From: Sipunculus nudus
Taxonomy: Eukaryota > Annelida > Sipuncula > Golfingiida > Sipunculidae
Reading direction: 5' to 3'
NCBI GenBank assembly: GCA_026874595.1
Contig: CM049321.1
Span: forward strand, 49,765,297 to 49,829,296
Length of the DNA stretch: 64,000 nucleotides
This document shows, one piece after another, positions 1 through 9,365 of this stretch. The translations under genes were made by a program, and so were the position numbers. Below the pieces are notes generated by a model. It saw only the letters and a list, made by a program, of their open reading frames with translations. It had not been told where the DNA came from and did not search any database. The first letter of the stretch is position 1. Every line of letters starts with the position of its first letter.

Positions 1-1867
1 CCATGTTTTAGGAATAATTAGGAACTTCGAATAAAATAGTTTATCAATGTCTTTCATTGCTTGAACCATAACATAATGATAAATAAATGAAGAGAAGAAA
101 ATATTTCTGGCTGGGCAAATCACTCACTAGAGAGTAGAGAGCTATGTCTGCAACTAAACGGACATAAGAAAACTATCACATTCGAATCAATGGTTTTATT
201 CAGAAACTAAATGCTCGCCAAAACCATTCCTATTATGTGAAATTTACGCCTGGTACGTACAGAAAACATTAACCGTAGTGGTGATCGCAAACATAGAAGA
301 TAATCGCCTATAGCAGGTACAACGTGTATAATAAATCTTGTGCAGAATAATAATGACGGGCTGAGCTGCTCTGACATAGTGACCCCGTGGGATTCAAACG
401 TATCGTCGGAGCTCTGATTTTTTTTTACCAAGAACCATTCATGTCTAATTAAACCCTTTATAAAACATAGAAACCCTTTCTGCTAGCTTAATACGTCGTT
501 TCGATACAGGATTAATTTATCAATTATGAATATCCCAAGATAACCAAATAAAATGTAAAATCCAAATATTTTCTTCTTGAAAACAGACAATGGACTTTGT
601 AGAAAAATACTTATACAACTCTGTCGGTAAACGAGAGACCGGAGACGATCACCGATAAAAAAATCAACAGTCTGTTTTGCAAATACCTAAAAGGATCAGA
701 CTGTAGTCTAGGAGCTCTGTTTCAAAGCCAGCTGTAAGGGAGGATCGACATGCTCAGACTACTATGGTGACAACTAAGTCAGTCCCAATATATTAATACT
801 TACGGTCATAGACAGAAGGCCGTCGAACTACACAAATAGATTTGCTGGTAAAGTTCTTAAGCGTGTAAAAATAGTGTATTTCTCATTGTTATATTCAAAC
901 AGTTATATAAATGATGACAACATATTACGACTAAAAGCTGTGCGCAATGAAATGTTTGTTGAAATGCATCGGAAGTTGTCATCACGAATATAAGGGTGTA
1001 TCATTACTTTACTATTTAAACCTCTAATGATGGTCCCCCATGATGGAAAATATGGACAACCTGGTAAGAAAGTTTTCTTGAAAGGAAATATCTCGAATCT
1101 TGAACAATGTTTTTTTCAAAGCTTCTATGCTTTACCCTATGGCGCAGAGACCAATGGACAACATACTTTTTTCGACTAGGAGGTTTTGTGTCTATTTGAA
1201 AGTTTTGACATGGCCGCTTAATACATTTCTATAGATTATGAAATCGCTGACATTAAACAAAACAGATATTAGTTAACGAAACAGGAAAACAATATGGAGG
1301 AAAGGTTCAGGTTTATAACGGCCATTTCTTTTGGCTTTCTACAAATCAATACGTTTACGTCATGTTTGAACAGTTCATACATGTTCAAATGTCCATAATT
1401 CTTATTTATATCTTCTATCCGGCTCTAAGCGTTTGTTACCTGGCATTTGTTTTCATAATTGTTTATTATATTACATCTTACGACGTGTGAAGACAGTGAT
1501 ATATATTTACTGTCCATTAGAACTGTGGACTGGACCCATTTCCTAATCACTTAAATTCCTTTTATTTGTTTAACAGCAAATAAATCATTCATTGAAGGAG
1601 TGTTCCCTGAGAATCTCTAAGTACTTACAGTGCGCCTACTTAGAAGATTAGACACTAATACACACAAAACTTAAGACCTGCTTCAAATTTACATTTTTTT
1701 GGGGGGAAAATGGAAAAAGCGCCTTGTAATCGGACTATACTGCATGCCATCTGTCTTATTATGCTGTAATTATCTGCTGCATTCAACAAGGTGATTCATA
1801 ACTTGTTTAAAATCGTTAAAATATATTTTTTTAAGTTGAGGGTACTGTTCCCGCATGGCTGAGGGTC
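1..1867. other. Gene-free AT-rich DNA
   Basis: I see no convincing exon, RNA gene or named repeat here. Open frames are short and have no supporting splice sites or family motifs. Confidence 0.5.
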
Positions 1868-2195
1868 AAACATTACTAACAGACGACAGAAAGTAGTTAT
1901 AAACGGAAATTTCTCATCTGAAGTATGGGGTGCCGCATGGTTCCTTTGAAGAACCCTTTGTTTTAACACCCTTCATCACTCCCCTGGTGGACACCTGCAG
2001 AACATATGTCAACTTCCATGGTTACGCGGATCAGCAATTATGCCACTCTTTTGATCTGAATTACAAACTACACATTAATGAGACTGTTTCTAGATTAGAA
2101 GAGTGTATATCCTCCAATAGAGCATAGACGAGGATGAACATACCTAAACTGAACGAACAAAAGAATGATGTTATTATGATTGGTATTAAATTTAA
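1868..2195 (+). pseudogene. Decayed LINE (non-LTR) reverse transcriptase fragment
   Basis: This is a remnant of the palm domain of a non-LTR retrotransposon reverse transcriptase, the enzyme that copies LINE RNA into DNA at a nicked target. The frame starting at 1869 reads TNRRQKVVINGNFSSEV, the usual run-up to the GVPQGS motif. After a +1 shift near 1925 the next frame reads GVPHGSFEEPFVLTPFITPL, then NFHGYADQQLC, matching the family pattern GVPQGSxLGPLLFxxYIxPL ... FHxYADDxQLY. The catalytic YADD box (2023-2034) is YADQ here, so one of the paired aspartates is lost. A stop at 2125-2127 follows, and similarity resumes in the same frame (MNIPKLNEQKNDVIMIG, like NxLKLNxxKTExxxxG). Frameshift, stop and damaged active site make it inactive. 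The LINE clade (CR1, L2 or Jockey-like) cannot be settled from about 110 codons. Confidence 0.82.
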
Positions 2196-2309
2196 CATAT
2201 TTATAATTGATAGTCTTAGAGCAGTTGATAATATAATCTATCCAATTAAATGTGTAAGGCATCTTGTTTTTTTATACGTGTAGTACACTCAGTGACAGAG
2301 ATCACACAC

Positions 2310-2312
<3 letters not shown>

Positions 2313-2379
<67 letters not shown>
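2313..2379. repeat. (TA)n microsatellite
   Basis: About 33 uninterrupted TA units, preceded by a short CA run at 2304-2311. No SINE tail is visible next to this one. Confidence 0.97.
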
Positions 2380-2382
<3 letters not shown>

Positions 2383-4009
2383 AAATTTGCTTCTGTCATA
2401 TATCATGTTAAAGCGATCGTCTGGGGAGAAACATTATATAAATACAGATACAAAGAAATTTAGCTCAGGCTTCAGGCATGAGCAGGGTGAATAATTGTCC
2501 CTGTCAATTCGTTGGTTCTTCTCGAAAAGATATTAAACGTTTGCAGTATATCCCGAACATGCCTTGTAAGAGGTCTAAAAATATGGCGACATCTCTCATT
2601 AGCTAAAAGCCGTATCCCCGCTACAAAATCCGTACAAAATCCAATATAAGATTCAAGTAATAAGTTCTTAGTGCACAGAGGGAGCAGCACCAGATTATTT
2701 GATTGAAGCTCTTAATTGGCATCATAGAAAAACAGCATAGGCCAGTAATAGTTTGCAAGTTATTGATTCTTGCGCGGTGTTATTTGTCTTCTATTTGACA
2801 TTCTTGTACTGTACTGAATTTCATAAGTATGAAAGTAAAGTTTACAGGACTGAATACCAGTAGGTTAATAAATGAGACACAAACTCCTAATGAACTTGCT
2901 GGTGGAGAGAACATCTTTAATCATTTTGGAATCTGTGCAGAAATACCAGATTAATCACGTTGCCAGGTGACAGGGATAATTTAAATTTGCGGTACTTATC
3001 GTGTGGTTTTTTTTGTGTTATGAGAACGCCGGCTTCATTTATTGTTATTATGTGTTCTTTATCCGACGGAGAGGATTTTCTTCCTACAAACGCCAACGCT
3101 CATCTAGTTGTTTTTTCCTTGTCAAGAATCTGCAAGCGCATCGTGTAGGAAGCAGCTCTAATTGATTATGATATTAAAAATAACATACTTAATAATGTTG
3201 GTTATAATAAAAACATGCATAACGTAAACATACACAATAGCTTGTGATCATCATTGTTAAAAATAAGGGAAATCTGTTATTATAGAAAACCCATTGAATG
3301 CCAAAAACTAAATTGTGCTTGCATGAAACCAAACCATGTAGGTAGCAATAACAATGTTTTCCGGTAGCATTAATTAGCCATGTTGTTGGAATACCTCAAG
3401 GAGAGGGAGCACTGTTTAGGAGCTTTCATTCCGATCCGGCTTTCAGGATCTAGGTGCAAAGTCTTTTATGTTACAATACAGTTCCAGTAAATTCCACCTT
3501 ATAGACGAAATAAGAATTTCGATTATTTCAAAAACAATTTTCATTTTTTACTTATAATCTTGTACCTTATTTTCATTTATCGGGATATATTTGAACCACC
3601 TTTCCTTGCTTAAATGTAAATATTACATGTATTTGCTTAGGTTTTCACTTTCTTTAAACCCTATTTATTTAGTTGCTACAGCACCTGTCATTTTGCGGTC
3701 AGTTTAAGAAACAATTTTAGATACAATGCTTTATGTCCCAAGCAGATATTATTTTATGTTATTTGTATTTACTGAAATTTCGATACTTGTTCCAATATTA
3801 CTCACAGGTCTTGTAAGTAAATATTGTTAAACGTCTGTTATGATTTCTGAATCGATAGTGATGAAATTTTGAGAATGAAAATTCTTCCGTGATGCTTTAT
3901 AGTATATAATCATTTCCCTGACAGAAGGTACTTTGATAAATCTGATAAGAAAGTAATGTTTCAAAAGAAAAAACACTATGCTCTTGACTAAATGTATAAT
4001 TTTTGTACA
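2380..4009. other. Gene-free AT-rich DNA
   Basis: No exon, RNA gene or repeat family that I can support. The open frames here lack recognisable motifs. Confidence 0.45.
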
Positions 4010-4470
4010 GTCAAAACTCATACAATGGCACAATATCAAATCGTAAACAGGTACCATGATTTCTATGAGAAGAAGCGTGTGGTCGTTGAATTCACCGAAC
4101 TCATTATCCCAGATCTTGTGATTCCACAAGGAATATATGAAGGAAATGCAAACACTGGTAAATCTGTGGATAAAGTCATGTCAGTAACGGCAGAAAAGTG
4201 TGCGCCTACGGTTCTTACCACTGACAGAAAACATATGGCTGCCCATGAGAAATTTATGCTTTTAGTTGATCGTTTCTCTCTAAGACTGTTTAATTAGCTG
4301 ATAGTACAACTACCGAAGTATGGCCTCAAGTCACATTCCATTACTTATTGGGAGTTGGCGATCTCGATTACAATAACTTTCTGCAGGGATAATTTATTGC
4401 TGACGCCCTGTATCCCATGGAAAATATGTCTTTGTAATCATGTCAATTATTTAATGCTTTATTAATATGG
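4010..4470 (+). repeat. Dispersed repeat family A, copy 1
   Basis: This segment aligns by eye with 6955-7480 in the same orientation. Shared landmarks are a GTTTAATTA...GATAGTA.AACTACCGAA block (about 4288-4316 here, 7321-7349 there), a CATTCCATT..TATTGGG block, GA/AATAACTTTCTGCAG, a CCCTGTATCCC/CTATGTCCC block and TTAATGCTTTAT at the end. The two copies are clearly diverged and differ by indels. A 101-codon open frame (3992-4297) lies inside this copy but is broken in the other, so I read it as chance. The element type is unknown: I see no terminal inverted repeat, reverse transcriptase or tRNA-like head. Confidence 0.6.
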
Positions 4471-5340
4471 ATTAAAATATCTGGATTTTAATTAAATGTT
4501 TTAACTATAAGGTCTTGCATACTGTGCATATAGTTCCATCAACATTTTGGATCACAGATAAGGGATATTAACCAAGAATTTGATCATACTTTGATAAGTG
4601 TTTCGAAAGCAATAAAAATAAATTAATCAAAGCCAGGAGAAATATGCATCACAGGTGCCCACCAGAACAAAGGAATTTTCAAGCAGGCGGGGTCAACTTA
4701 TATCGACATCCCATTCGGTAACTGAAACCAAGTACAAAGTAATATAATGCTAGTGATTGATAATGGTCTCCATTGTTCTGTATCCAAAATGGTGAAGAAA
4801 CCTTCAAAGAAAACATTATGGCGATCAAGATCAACTCGAAACTTTACTGGCATGATTCTCAGGTATAACCCGAATCCTAAATAAAATATCATCAACACAT
4901 TTCCGTATCTTTAAGAGTAAAGTTGTAAACAAACACACCAATGAATGGCTACAAATATAAAGTATGTCTTGCACCTAGTGGAGTTATAGATAAAGGGACC
5001 TATTTACAAGGCATGATAAATATACATGATGTATAGTATTTTAGTTAAAAGTTAATGGCATCTTAATTGCACCGGTCATGTTCAGTAGTGCAAAACATGT
5101 ACTTAGTATGCACACCACCTTTCAGCTAAACTGTCCAAATTAAGAATTTTCAATTTTCAAACTAATTTTTCTTATGTAATTCTGCTTTTAATCTAATTGT
5201 TTGGGAAGTGTCGGGCTGTATATATAGTGGAATCCCGGGCCGCGGACAACCCGTCTTACGGAAACTTTTTTGGGCCGACCCAGCGTTTTAACTACCTTAA
5301 GAACCCCTCTGGTGCGGACACATGAATCTTTGGAAAGCTT
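4471..5340. other. No feature seen
   Basis: AT-rich sequence without a supported exon, repeat or regulatory site. Confidence 0.4.
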
Positions 5341-5524
5341 TGATATCTATCCATGTATCTGTCTGTCTATCTATCTATCTTTCTACCTATTTTTCTGTCA
5401 ATCTGTTTATCTAGGTCAGATTAATCACCCAATCGGACCCCATCGTACGCTAGCAGATCTGTCGTTCTGTCTTTCTATCTATCTATCTGTCTATCTATCT
5501 ACCTATCTATCTATCTATCTATCA
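5341..5524. repeat. Interrupted CTAT/CTGT tetranucleotide repeat
   Basis: Two blocks of imperfect TATC/TGTC repeats (about 5341-5415 and 5462-5524) are separated by about 45 bp of unique sequence. The second block is the purer one. The 85-codon open frame across it encodes only low-complexity residues and is not a gene. Confidence 0.93.
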
Positions 5525-6170
5525 TAAAACCTGACTCGACGGACAGTACCACAAAAGGTCAGACACGTATCCTCACAGGTAAAAATATGACGTTTTTTCT
5601 GCTATAAAGGCAATATATAAGTCATGATATGGTATTATAAATTATATTATATACAATACAAAAGTATGGGAATAACACATAACGAAAGCTTAACAAAGTC
5701 TGTGGCATGTCCTGAAAAACAAATAAATACTTTACCTATACCAATCCAATTCGGTGATTACAACATGTTCCTGGTAGTTCACAATAAAAGTCTGGTTCAG
5801 TAATAAACAGAAGCCCATGGTGGTTCACTCATTTAACAAATTCATACAGGCGTTCATGGCAGGTCTGCCGACGGAAAACGCTAAATAGTCCTCAAGTTCA
5901 TGTTACGCTTTTGGGAGAGGGCAAAAGCCAGGAAATACTAATAATCAATCCTCGGAGCATTCAGAGTGTTAGTCCTTTTTAGGGCAGTATGAGTCACTTG
6001 ACCAGTAATGGGCTATTTGCCGGCTCGCTTTCATCTGTTAGCCTTGATAATACAGTACAAAGGGCCTAGGAAAACCCGGTTGTTTGGCATAAACAACGAT
6101 GAAAATAAAGACAGGGGTCGCCCAGACGTCCATACCACATATGGAGATCCAAGAGGGGATCACTAATCCG

Positions 6171-6197
6171 GGTTGCGAGACGGCTTCAGTCGCAACC
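6171..6197. repeat. Short perfect hairpin
   Basis: GGTTGCGA (6171-6178) pairs with TCGCAACC (6190-6197) around an 11-nt loop, four bases before a (TA)n tract. It may be the edge of a mobile element, but no partner end was found. Confidence 0.5.
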
Positions 6198-6198
6198 A

Positions 6199-6201
<3 letters not shown>

Positions 6202-6241
<40 letters not shown>
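6202..6241. repeat. (TA)n microsatellite
   Basis: About 20 TA units between the hairpin at 6171-6197 and a SINE tail. Confidence 0.96.
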
Positions 6242-6243
<2 letters not shown>

Positions 6244-6249
6244 GTGATT

Positions 6250-6330
6250 GCCACCGTCAGTGAACCGACTTTCTGTGTATACCATTTCCATATATAAACA
6301 ATGAACCAGAATGGCTATTCATTCATCCAT
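6250..6330 (+). mobile_element. SINE 3' tail, head missing
   Basis: The sequence CGTCAGTGAACCGAC at 6255 and the downstream block ending in GGCTATTCATTCAT match, base for base in spacing, the tail of the SINE at 6491-6626, exactly 300 bp downstream. A third version lies on the minus strand at 52183-52298. The tRNA-like head with its promoter boxes is absent; (TA)n sits directly upstream instead. This is a 5'-truncated or rearranged copy. Confidence 0.75.
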
Positions 6331-6420
6331 ATATAATATATGCAGCACACCATATTAGGCTATTAATTTTCCCTGCTGCATGCAAAGTCGCCGTGCCGAC
6401 ACATGTAGTGGGTGAGACTA

Positions 6421-6463
6421 TGACGTCACTACCGTGGCGTCACTTCGCTTGTTCCTATAAAAG
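6421..6463 (+). promoter_or_regulatory. Candidate CRE pair plus TATA box
   Basis: A perfect cAMP-response element TGACGTCA (6421-6428), a second half-site GCGTCACT (6437-6444) and TATAAAAG (6456-6463) fall within 43 bp. The spacing suits an RNA polymerase II core promoter with the start near 6490. No gene follows; the next feature is a SINE head at about 6491. It could belong to a repeat leader, or be chance. Confidence 0.3.
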
Positions 6464-6490
6464 TGTGCAAGTACACAGAGGGGAAGGGAA

Positions 6491-6622
6491 TCTGGCGTAT
6501 CCAAGTGGTAAGGCCACCGACCGGAAATCAGAAAATCGTGGGTTCGATTCCCAACGTCAGTGAACCGACGTTCTGTGTATATCATTTCCATCTTTAAACA
6601 ATAAACCAGCATGGCTATTCAT

Positions 6623-6626
<4 letters not shown>
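6491..6626 (+). mobile_element. tRNA-derived SINE (head plus tail)
   Basis: A short non-coding retroposon mobilised by a LINE partner. The head resembles a leucine/serine-type tRNA: an A-box-like stretch GTATCCAAGTGG (about 6497-6508) and a B box GGTTCGATTCC (6541-6551), the internal RNA polymerase III promoter. The tail from 6555 (CGTCAGTGAACCGAC ... CATGGCTATTCATT) is shared with 6250-6330 and with the minus-strand copy at 52183-52298. The element ends in a (TA)n tract, which likely grew from the SINE terminal repeat. It is not a working tRNA, since no proper acceptor stem closes. Confidence 0.8.

Positions 6627-6661
<35 letters not shown>
6627..6661. repeat. (TA)n tail of SINE
   Basis: About 17 TA units directly following the SINE. 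Confidence 0.95.
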
Positions 6662-6664
<3 letters not shown>

Positions 6665-6954
6665 ATATATACATATATGGACATTGAAAAGCGCGATAGC
6701 TGTCGCAGAAGGAGGGACCCTGTTCGATGCGTCGTGAAGGCAAAGTGTGACGAATATACCATCAAATATTGAAAAAGCAGGGGTAAGCATTTGTGATGCT
6801 CGAACTCTAACTCTGTTCTTTTCTGGGGGTTCAGGCTACCTACCGGATGGGTGAAATGTCCGGCTAAATGTTTATGAGGATTACCTAATATACCTCATAT
6901 ACCAGTCAATAGTGTATACCCTATCATGGTGACTAACTATCATGTCGTTACAAG

Positions 6955-7480
6955 CAAAATTCATAAAATGACACATTATTGATTTTTGTATGGGAACCAA
7001 TATTTCTATGGTAGAAAAGGTGTGGTAGCCGAAATAATCCACCTGACTATATACTCATCATCCTAGAACTGCCAAGTAATTTTATTTGCAAGACGTAATA
7101 TGCGAAGGAATTACAAACATTGTTTAATTTGGTTAATTTTCTAAGAACGTGGGTACCAGATCTTGGGAATCTTATGAAATCTCTTGGTAATTGCATGTCA
7201 GGAACCCGGGAAAAAAATTGCGCATATAGTCCCTACCACTGGCAGAACTCATGGGGAAGCACATTCGGAAATAATGTTCTTAGTTGTACTTTTCTTTCTC
7301 CGAAGGAGCGCATCGGAGCTCCGTTTAATTAACAGATAGTAAAACTACCGAACTAATTCCTTAGGTGGCATTCCATTTCTCTATTGGGCTTTTTTGACAA
7401 CTTTCTGCAGAGAACACATTTCTGAGCCTCTATGTCCCGTGGGAATAATGTGCTTGTAATAGAGTATCTAATGCTTTATA
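6955..7480 (+). repeat. Dispersed repeat family A, copy 2
   Basis: Diverged homologue of 4010-4470, same orientation, with extra sequence in the middle (about 7100-7250) that copy 1 lacks or has lost. The best-conserved stretch is about 7320-7475. No coding or structural signature tells which element class it is. Confidence 0.6.
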
Positions 7481-8071
7481 AGTGCTTTGGTTCAAAGTGG
7501 GAACCGTTTTATTGTCTTCTTGGTTATCTCTAGATATGCAATCGTTGTTATCCTGACTGGCTCAGAAAACACAAAGCAAACTACAGGTTTGGCCTTGCCC
7601 CATCCACAATACTACAGATTCAGAGCGTTTTGCGAAGCCGCCGGCCGAGTTAAAATCAAGCCAAGCTCAGTGTATCAGGAACCGCCGCAGATATTTCATT
7701 AAGCCGAAGTTAGCCGATTTTGTGCACCTCAGTTTTGACTTGAGATAAAAATAATACAAAACATAAATATTTTACATTTAAAATGTAAGAAACAAATATT
7801 TACGTTTTGTCATTTCTTTCACTGAAAGGAATCTTGTGATTGTTTAATTATGAAAATGCCAGACACCACCAGGATAAACTATACTCGATATTCAATCACA
7901 CACTAATTAAATGAAAAATGAATGCATTTTTTTCACACCTTATATATTTGACTTACTTAAATAAAACGGGTACTTCATAACGTCGTCAAATGAAAAGGTT
8001 TCAGATCAGTTTAAGCCAGCCGACATTTTACAACCCAAGTTGAACCAGGAAACTCTTACTCTATGAACCAG
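7481..8071. other. Mixed sequence upstream of candidate exon
   Basis: A GC-richer patch at about 7600-7690 has an open frame (7487-7702) with no recognised motif. The rest is AT-rich. If 8072-8267 is a terminal exon, this would be intron. Confidence 0.3.
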
Positions 8072-8267
8072 GGTTACCGCTAAAATTCGCCGTCTTCTTG
8101 TCCAAGTCGGTTGGTTTGTGTGGCTAACACTCCTCCTGTCTCTGCTACTCGTGGCAAACTGGTTATCCCAGAAAGAACAGTTTACCGAATGGTTAAGTGA
8201 ACTGATAAATGTTGTAGATGCGGCCTTTCAATTTGTTCTTCTGCTAGCTCTAATGACGTACCTCTAA
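8072..8267 (+). CDS. Candidate terminal exon, hydrophobic C-terminus
   Basis: Unrecognised protein. A frame open for 65 codons ends at TAA 8265-8267. It is preceded by a plausible splice acceptor (AG at 8070-8071 after a short pyrimidine-rich stretch), giving a phase-2 exon start. The peptide begins VTAKIRRLLVQV, continues with a strongly hydrophobic run (GWFVWLTLLLSLLLVANWL), a polar amphipathic linker (SQKEQFTEWLSELINVVDA) and a second hydrophobic run (FQFVLLLALMTYL). That pattern suits a tail-anchored or two-pass membrane C-terminus with a basic cytosolic flank. The segment is noticeably richer in GC than its surroundings, and an AATAAA lies 138 bp past the stop. Upstream exons were not found. 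A chance frame or part of an unrecognised mobile element remains possible. Confidence 0.4.
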
Positions 8268-8405
8268 TTTACACAAACTATTTGCTTACAATCTGATATT
8301 AAATTCGTTGGGTCGTAAAAAGCAGTTGATTATTCGTTACAGATAACATTAAAACAGAAGGTTGTCCATATCAAATCTGATAAATCAAATCAAGTAATCT
8401 ATTCT

Positions 8406-8411
8406 AATAAA
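8406..8411 (+). promoter_or_regulatory. AATAAA polyadenylation signal candidate
   Basis: Consensus signal 138 bp after the stop of the candidate terminal exon. AATAAA is common by chance in DNA this AT-rich, so it counts only together with the exon. Confidence 0.3.
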
Positions 8412-8426
8412 TACAATCTTGAAGAA

Positions 8427-9119
8427 AAAAAGTTTCTATTTTGTTGTTAGATTGTATTTCCGTAAGGCAATATTATTCCGTAATATTTTGCGCAGATAGT
8501 AATCGAGTTATTTGTCGGATGCTTCAACGGGCAAACAATAACCCTTAAAACTGAAAACATAATTATTTACATATATCCATAGACATTAAAATCGGATCAT
8601 TATCTAACCCTGTATTAGATGCATCAATAGTATTGGTATGTTGGCTACATGTTTATTTGCTTAAAAGTGTATCGGACTAATGGACTGACAGGCGGACAAA
8701 TGGACGGGCGGTTTTCATTTCTATGACCCCCATCGACGGCCCATTTAGAGACAGTGAATGACAATCATAGTTGTATTTATATTTCCTGCCCATCAACCTT
8801 CCCCTTTCTTACCTCATTTGTTTCCTTTTAGGAGAGATCTAGGGTGTATAGTAGACGGCAAAATCAAGATAAAACCAACCTTAACCTTGAAGTAACATTT
8901 CTCAGTAAGTCTTCTGTTGTCGGGTTTTATTTGCAAGAGTTTGAACAAATAACCTTTTTTTTAATTTTTTGTGGAGGTAACCGCCTTCATTGTTGAAATG
9001 CTGACTTTTCGAAATCTTATTTTTTTTTTTACAAATACAGATTCGAATTAATGTTTTGCACCACATGGCGATAGAGCTTGCTCAATTTTTCCTAGTCTCA
9101 TCAAGGCAAGATATCTTCC
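8427..9119. other. No feature seen
   Basis: AT-rich sequence with several T runs; nothing supported. Confidence 0.4.
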
Positions 9120-9365
9120 ACACCTGCAGGTCCTAGATGTGTAATCAACCTAATTGCTGGTTCATAAGACCGAGGAACCTCCTAAAGACGCATTCGTTTG
9201 TGAGTAATTAGGAGTGAAGCTTCCCCATAAAGCCTGCAGAGCGCTCCACCATGGTGGGGACCGACCGTGAAAATCACACCGATCCATGGCTGAAATGTGA
9301 ACTCACATCCTCCCGGCTTAAGTCCTGTGCTCGACCCTTGAACCATTGGAGCCGGTATGTAATTC
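9120..9365 (-). mobile_element. tRNA-derived SINE, second family
   Basis: Read on the minus strand from about 9360, the sequence starts tRNA-like: an A-box region GGCTCCAATGGTTCAAGG, then GAGCACAGGACTTAAG, then a degenerate B box GTGAGTTCACATTTC. A unique body follows (GGTGTGATTTTCACGG..., CCACCATGG, GGCTTTATGGGGAAGCTTC). The tail differs from the 6.5-kb SINE, so this is another family. The open frames on both strands here (9251-9550 plus, 9182-9367 minus) run through the element and are not genes. The 3' limit is approximate because no tail repeat marks it. Confidence 0.55.

Noticed and set aside
2264-2494. Open frames through (TA)n tracts, here and at 39.8-40.1, 51.1-51.3 and 52.0-52.3 kb
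   Set aside because: They encode only IY or SL repeats from dinucleotide runs; low complexity, not proteins.
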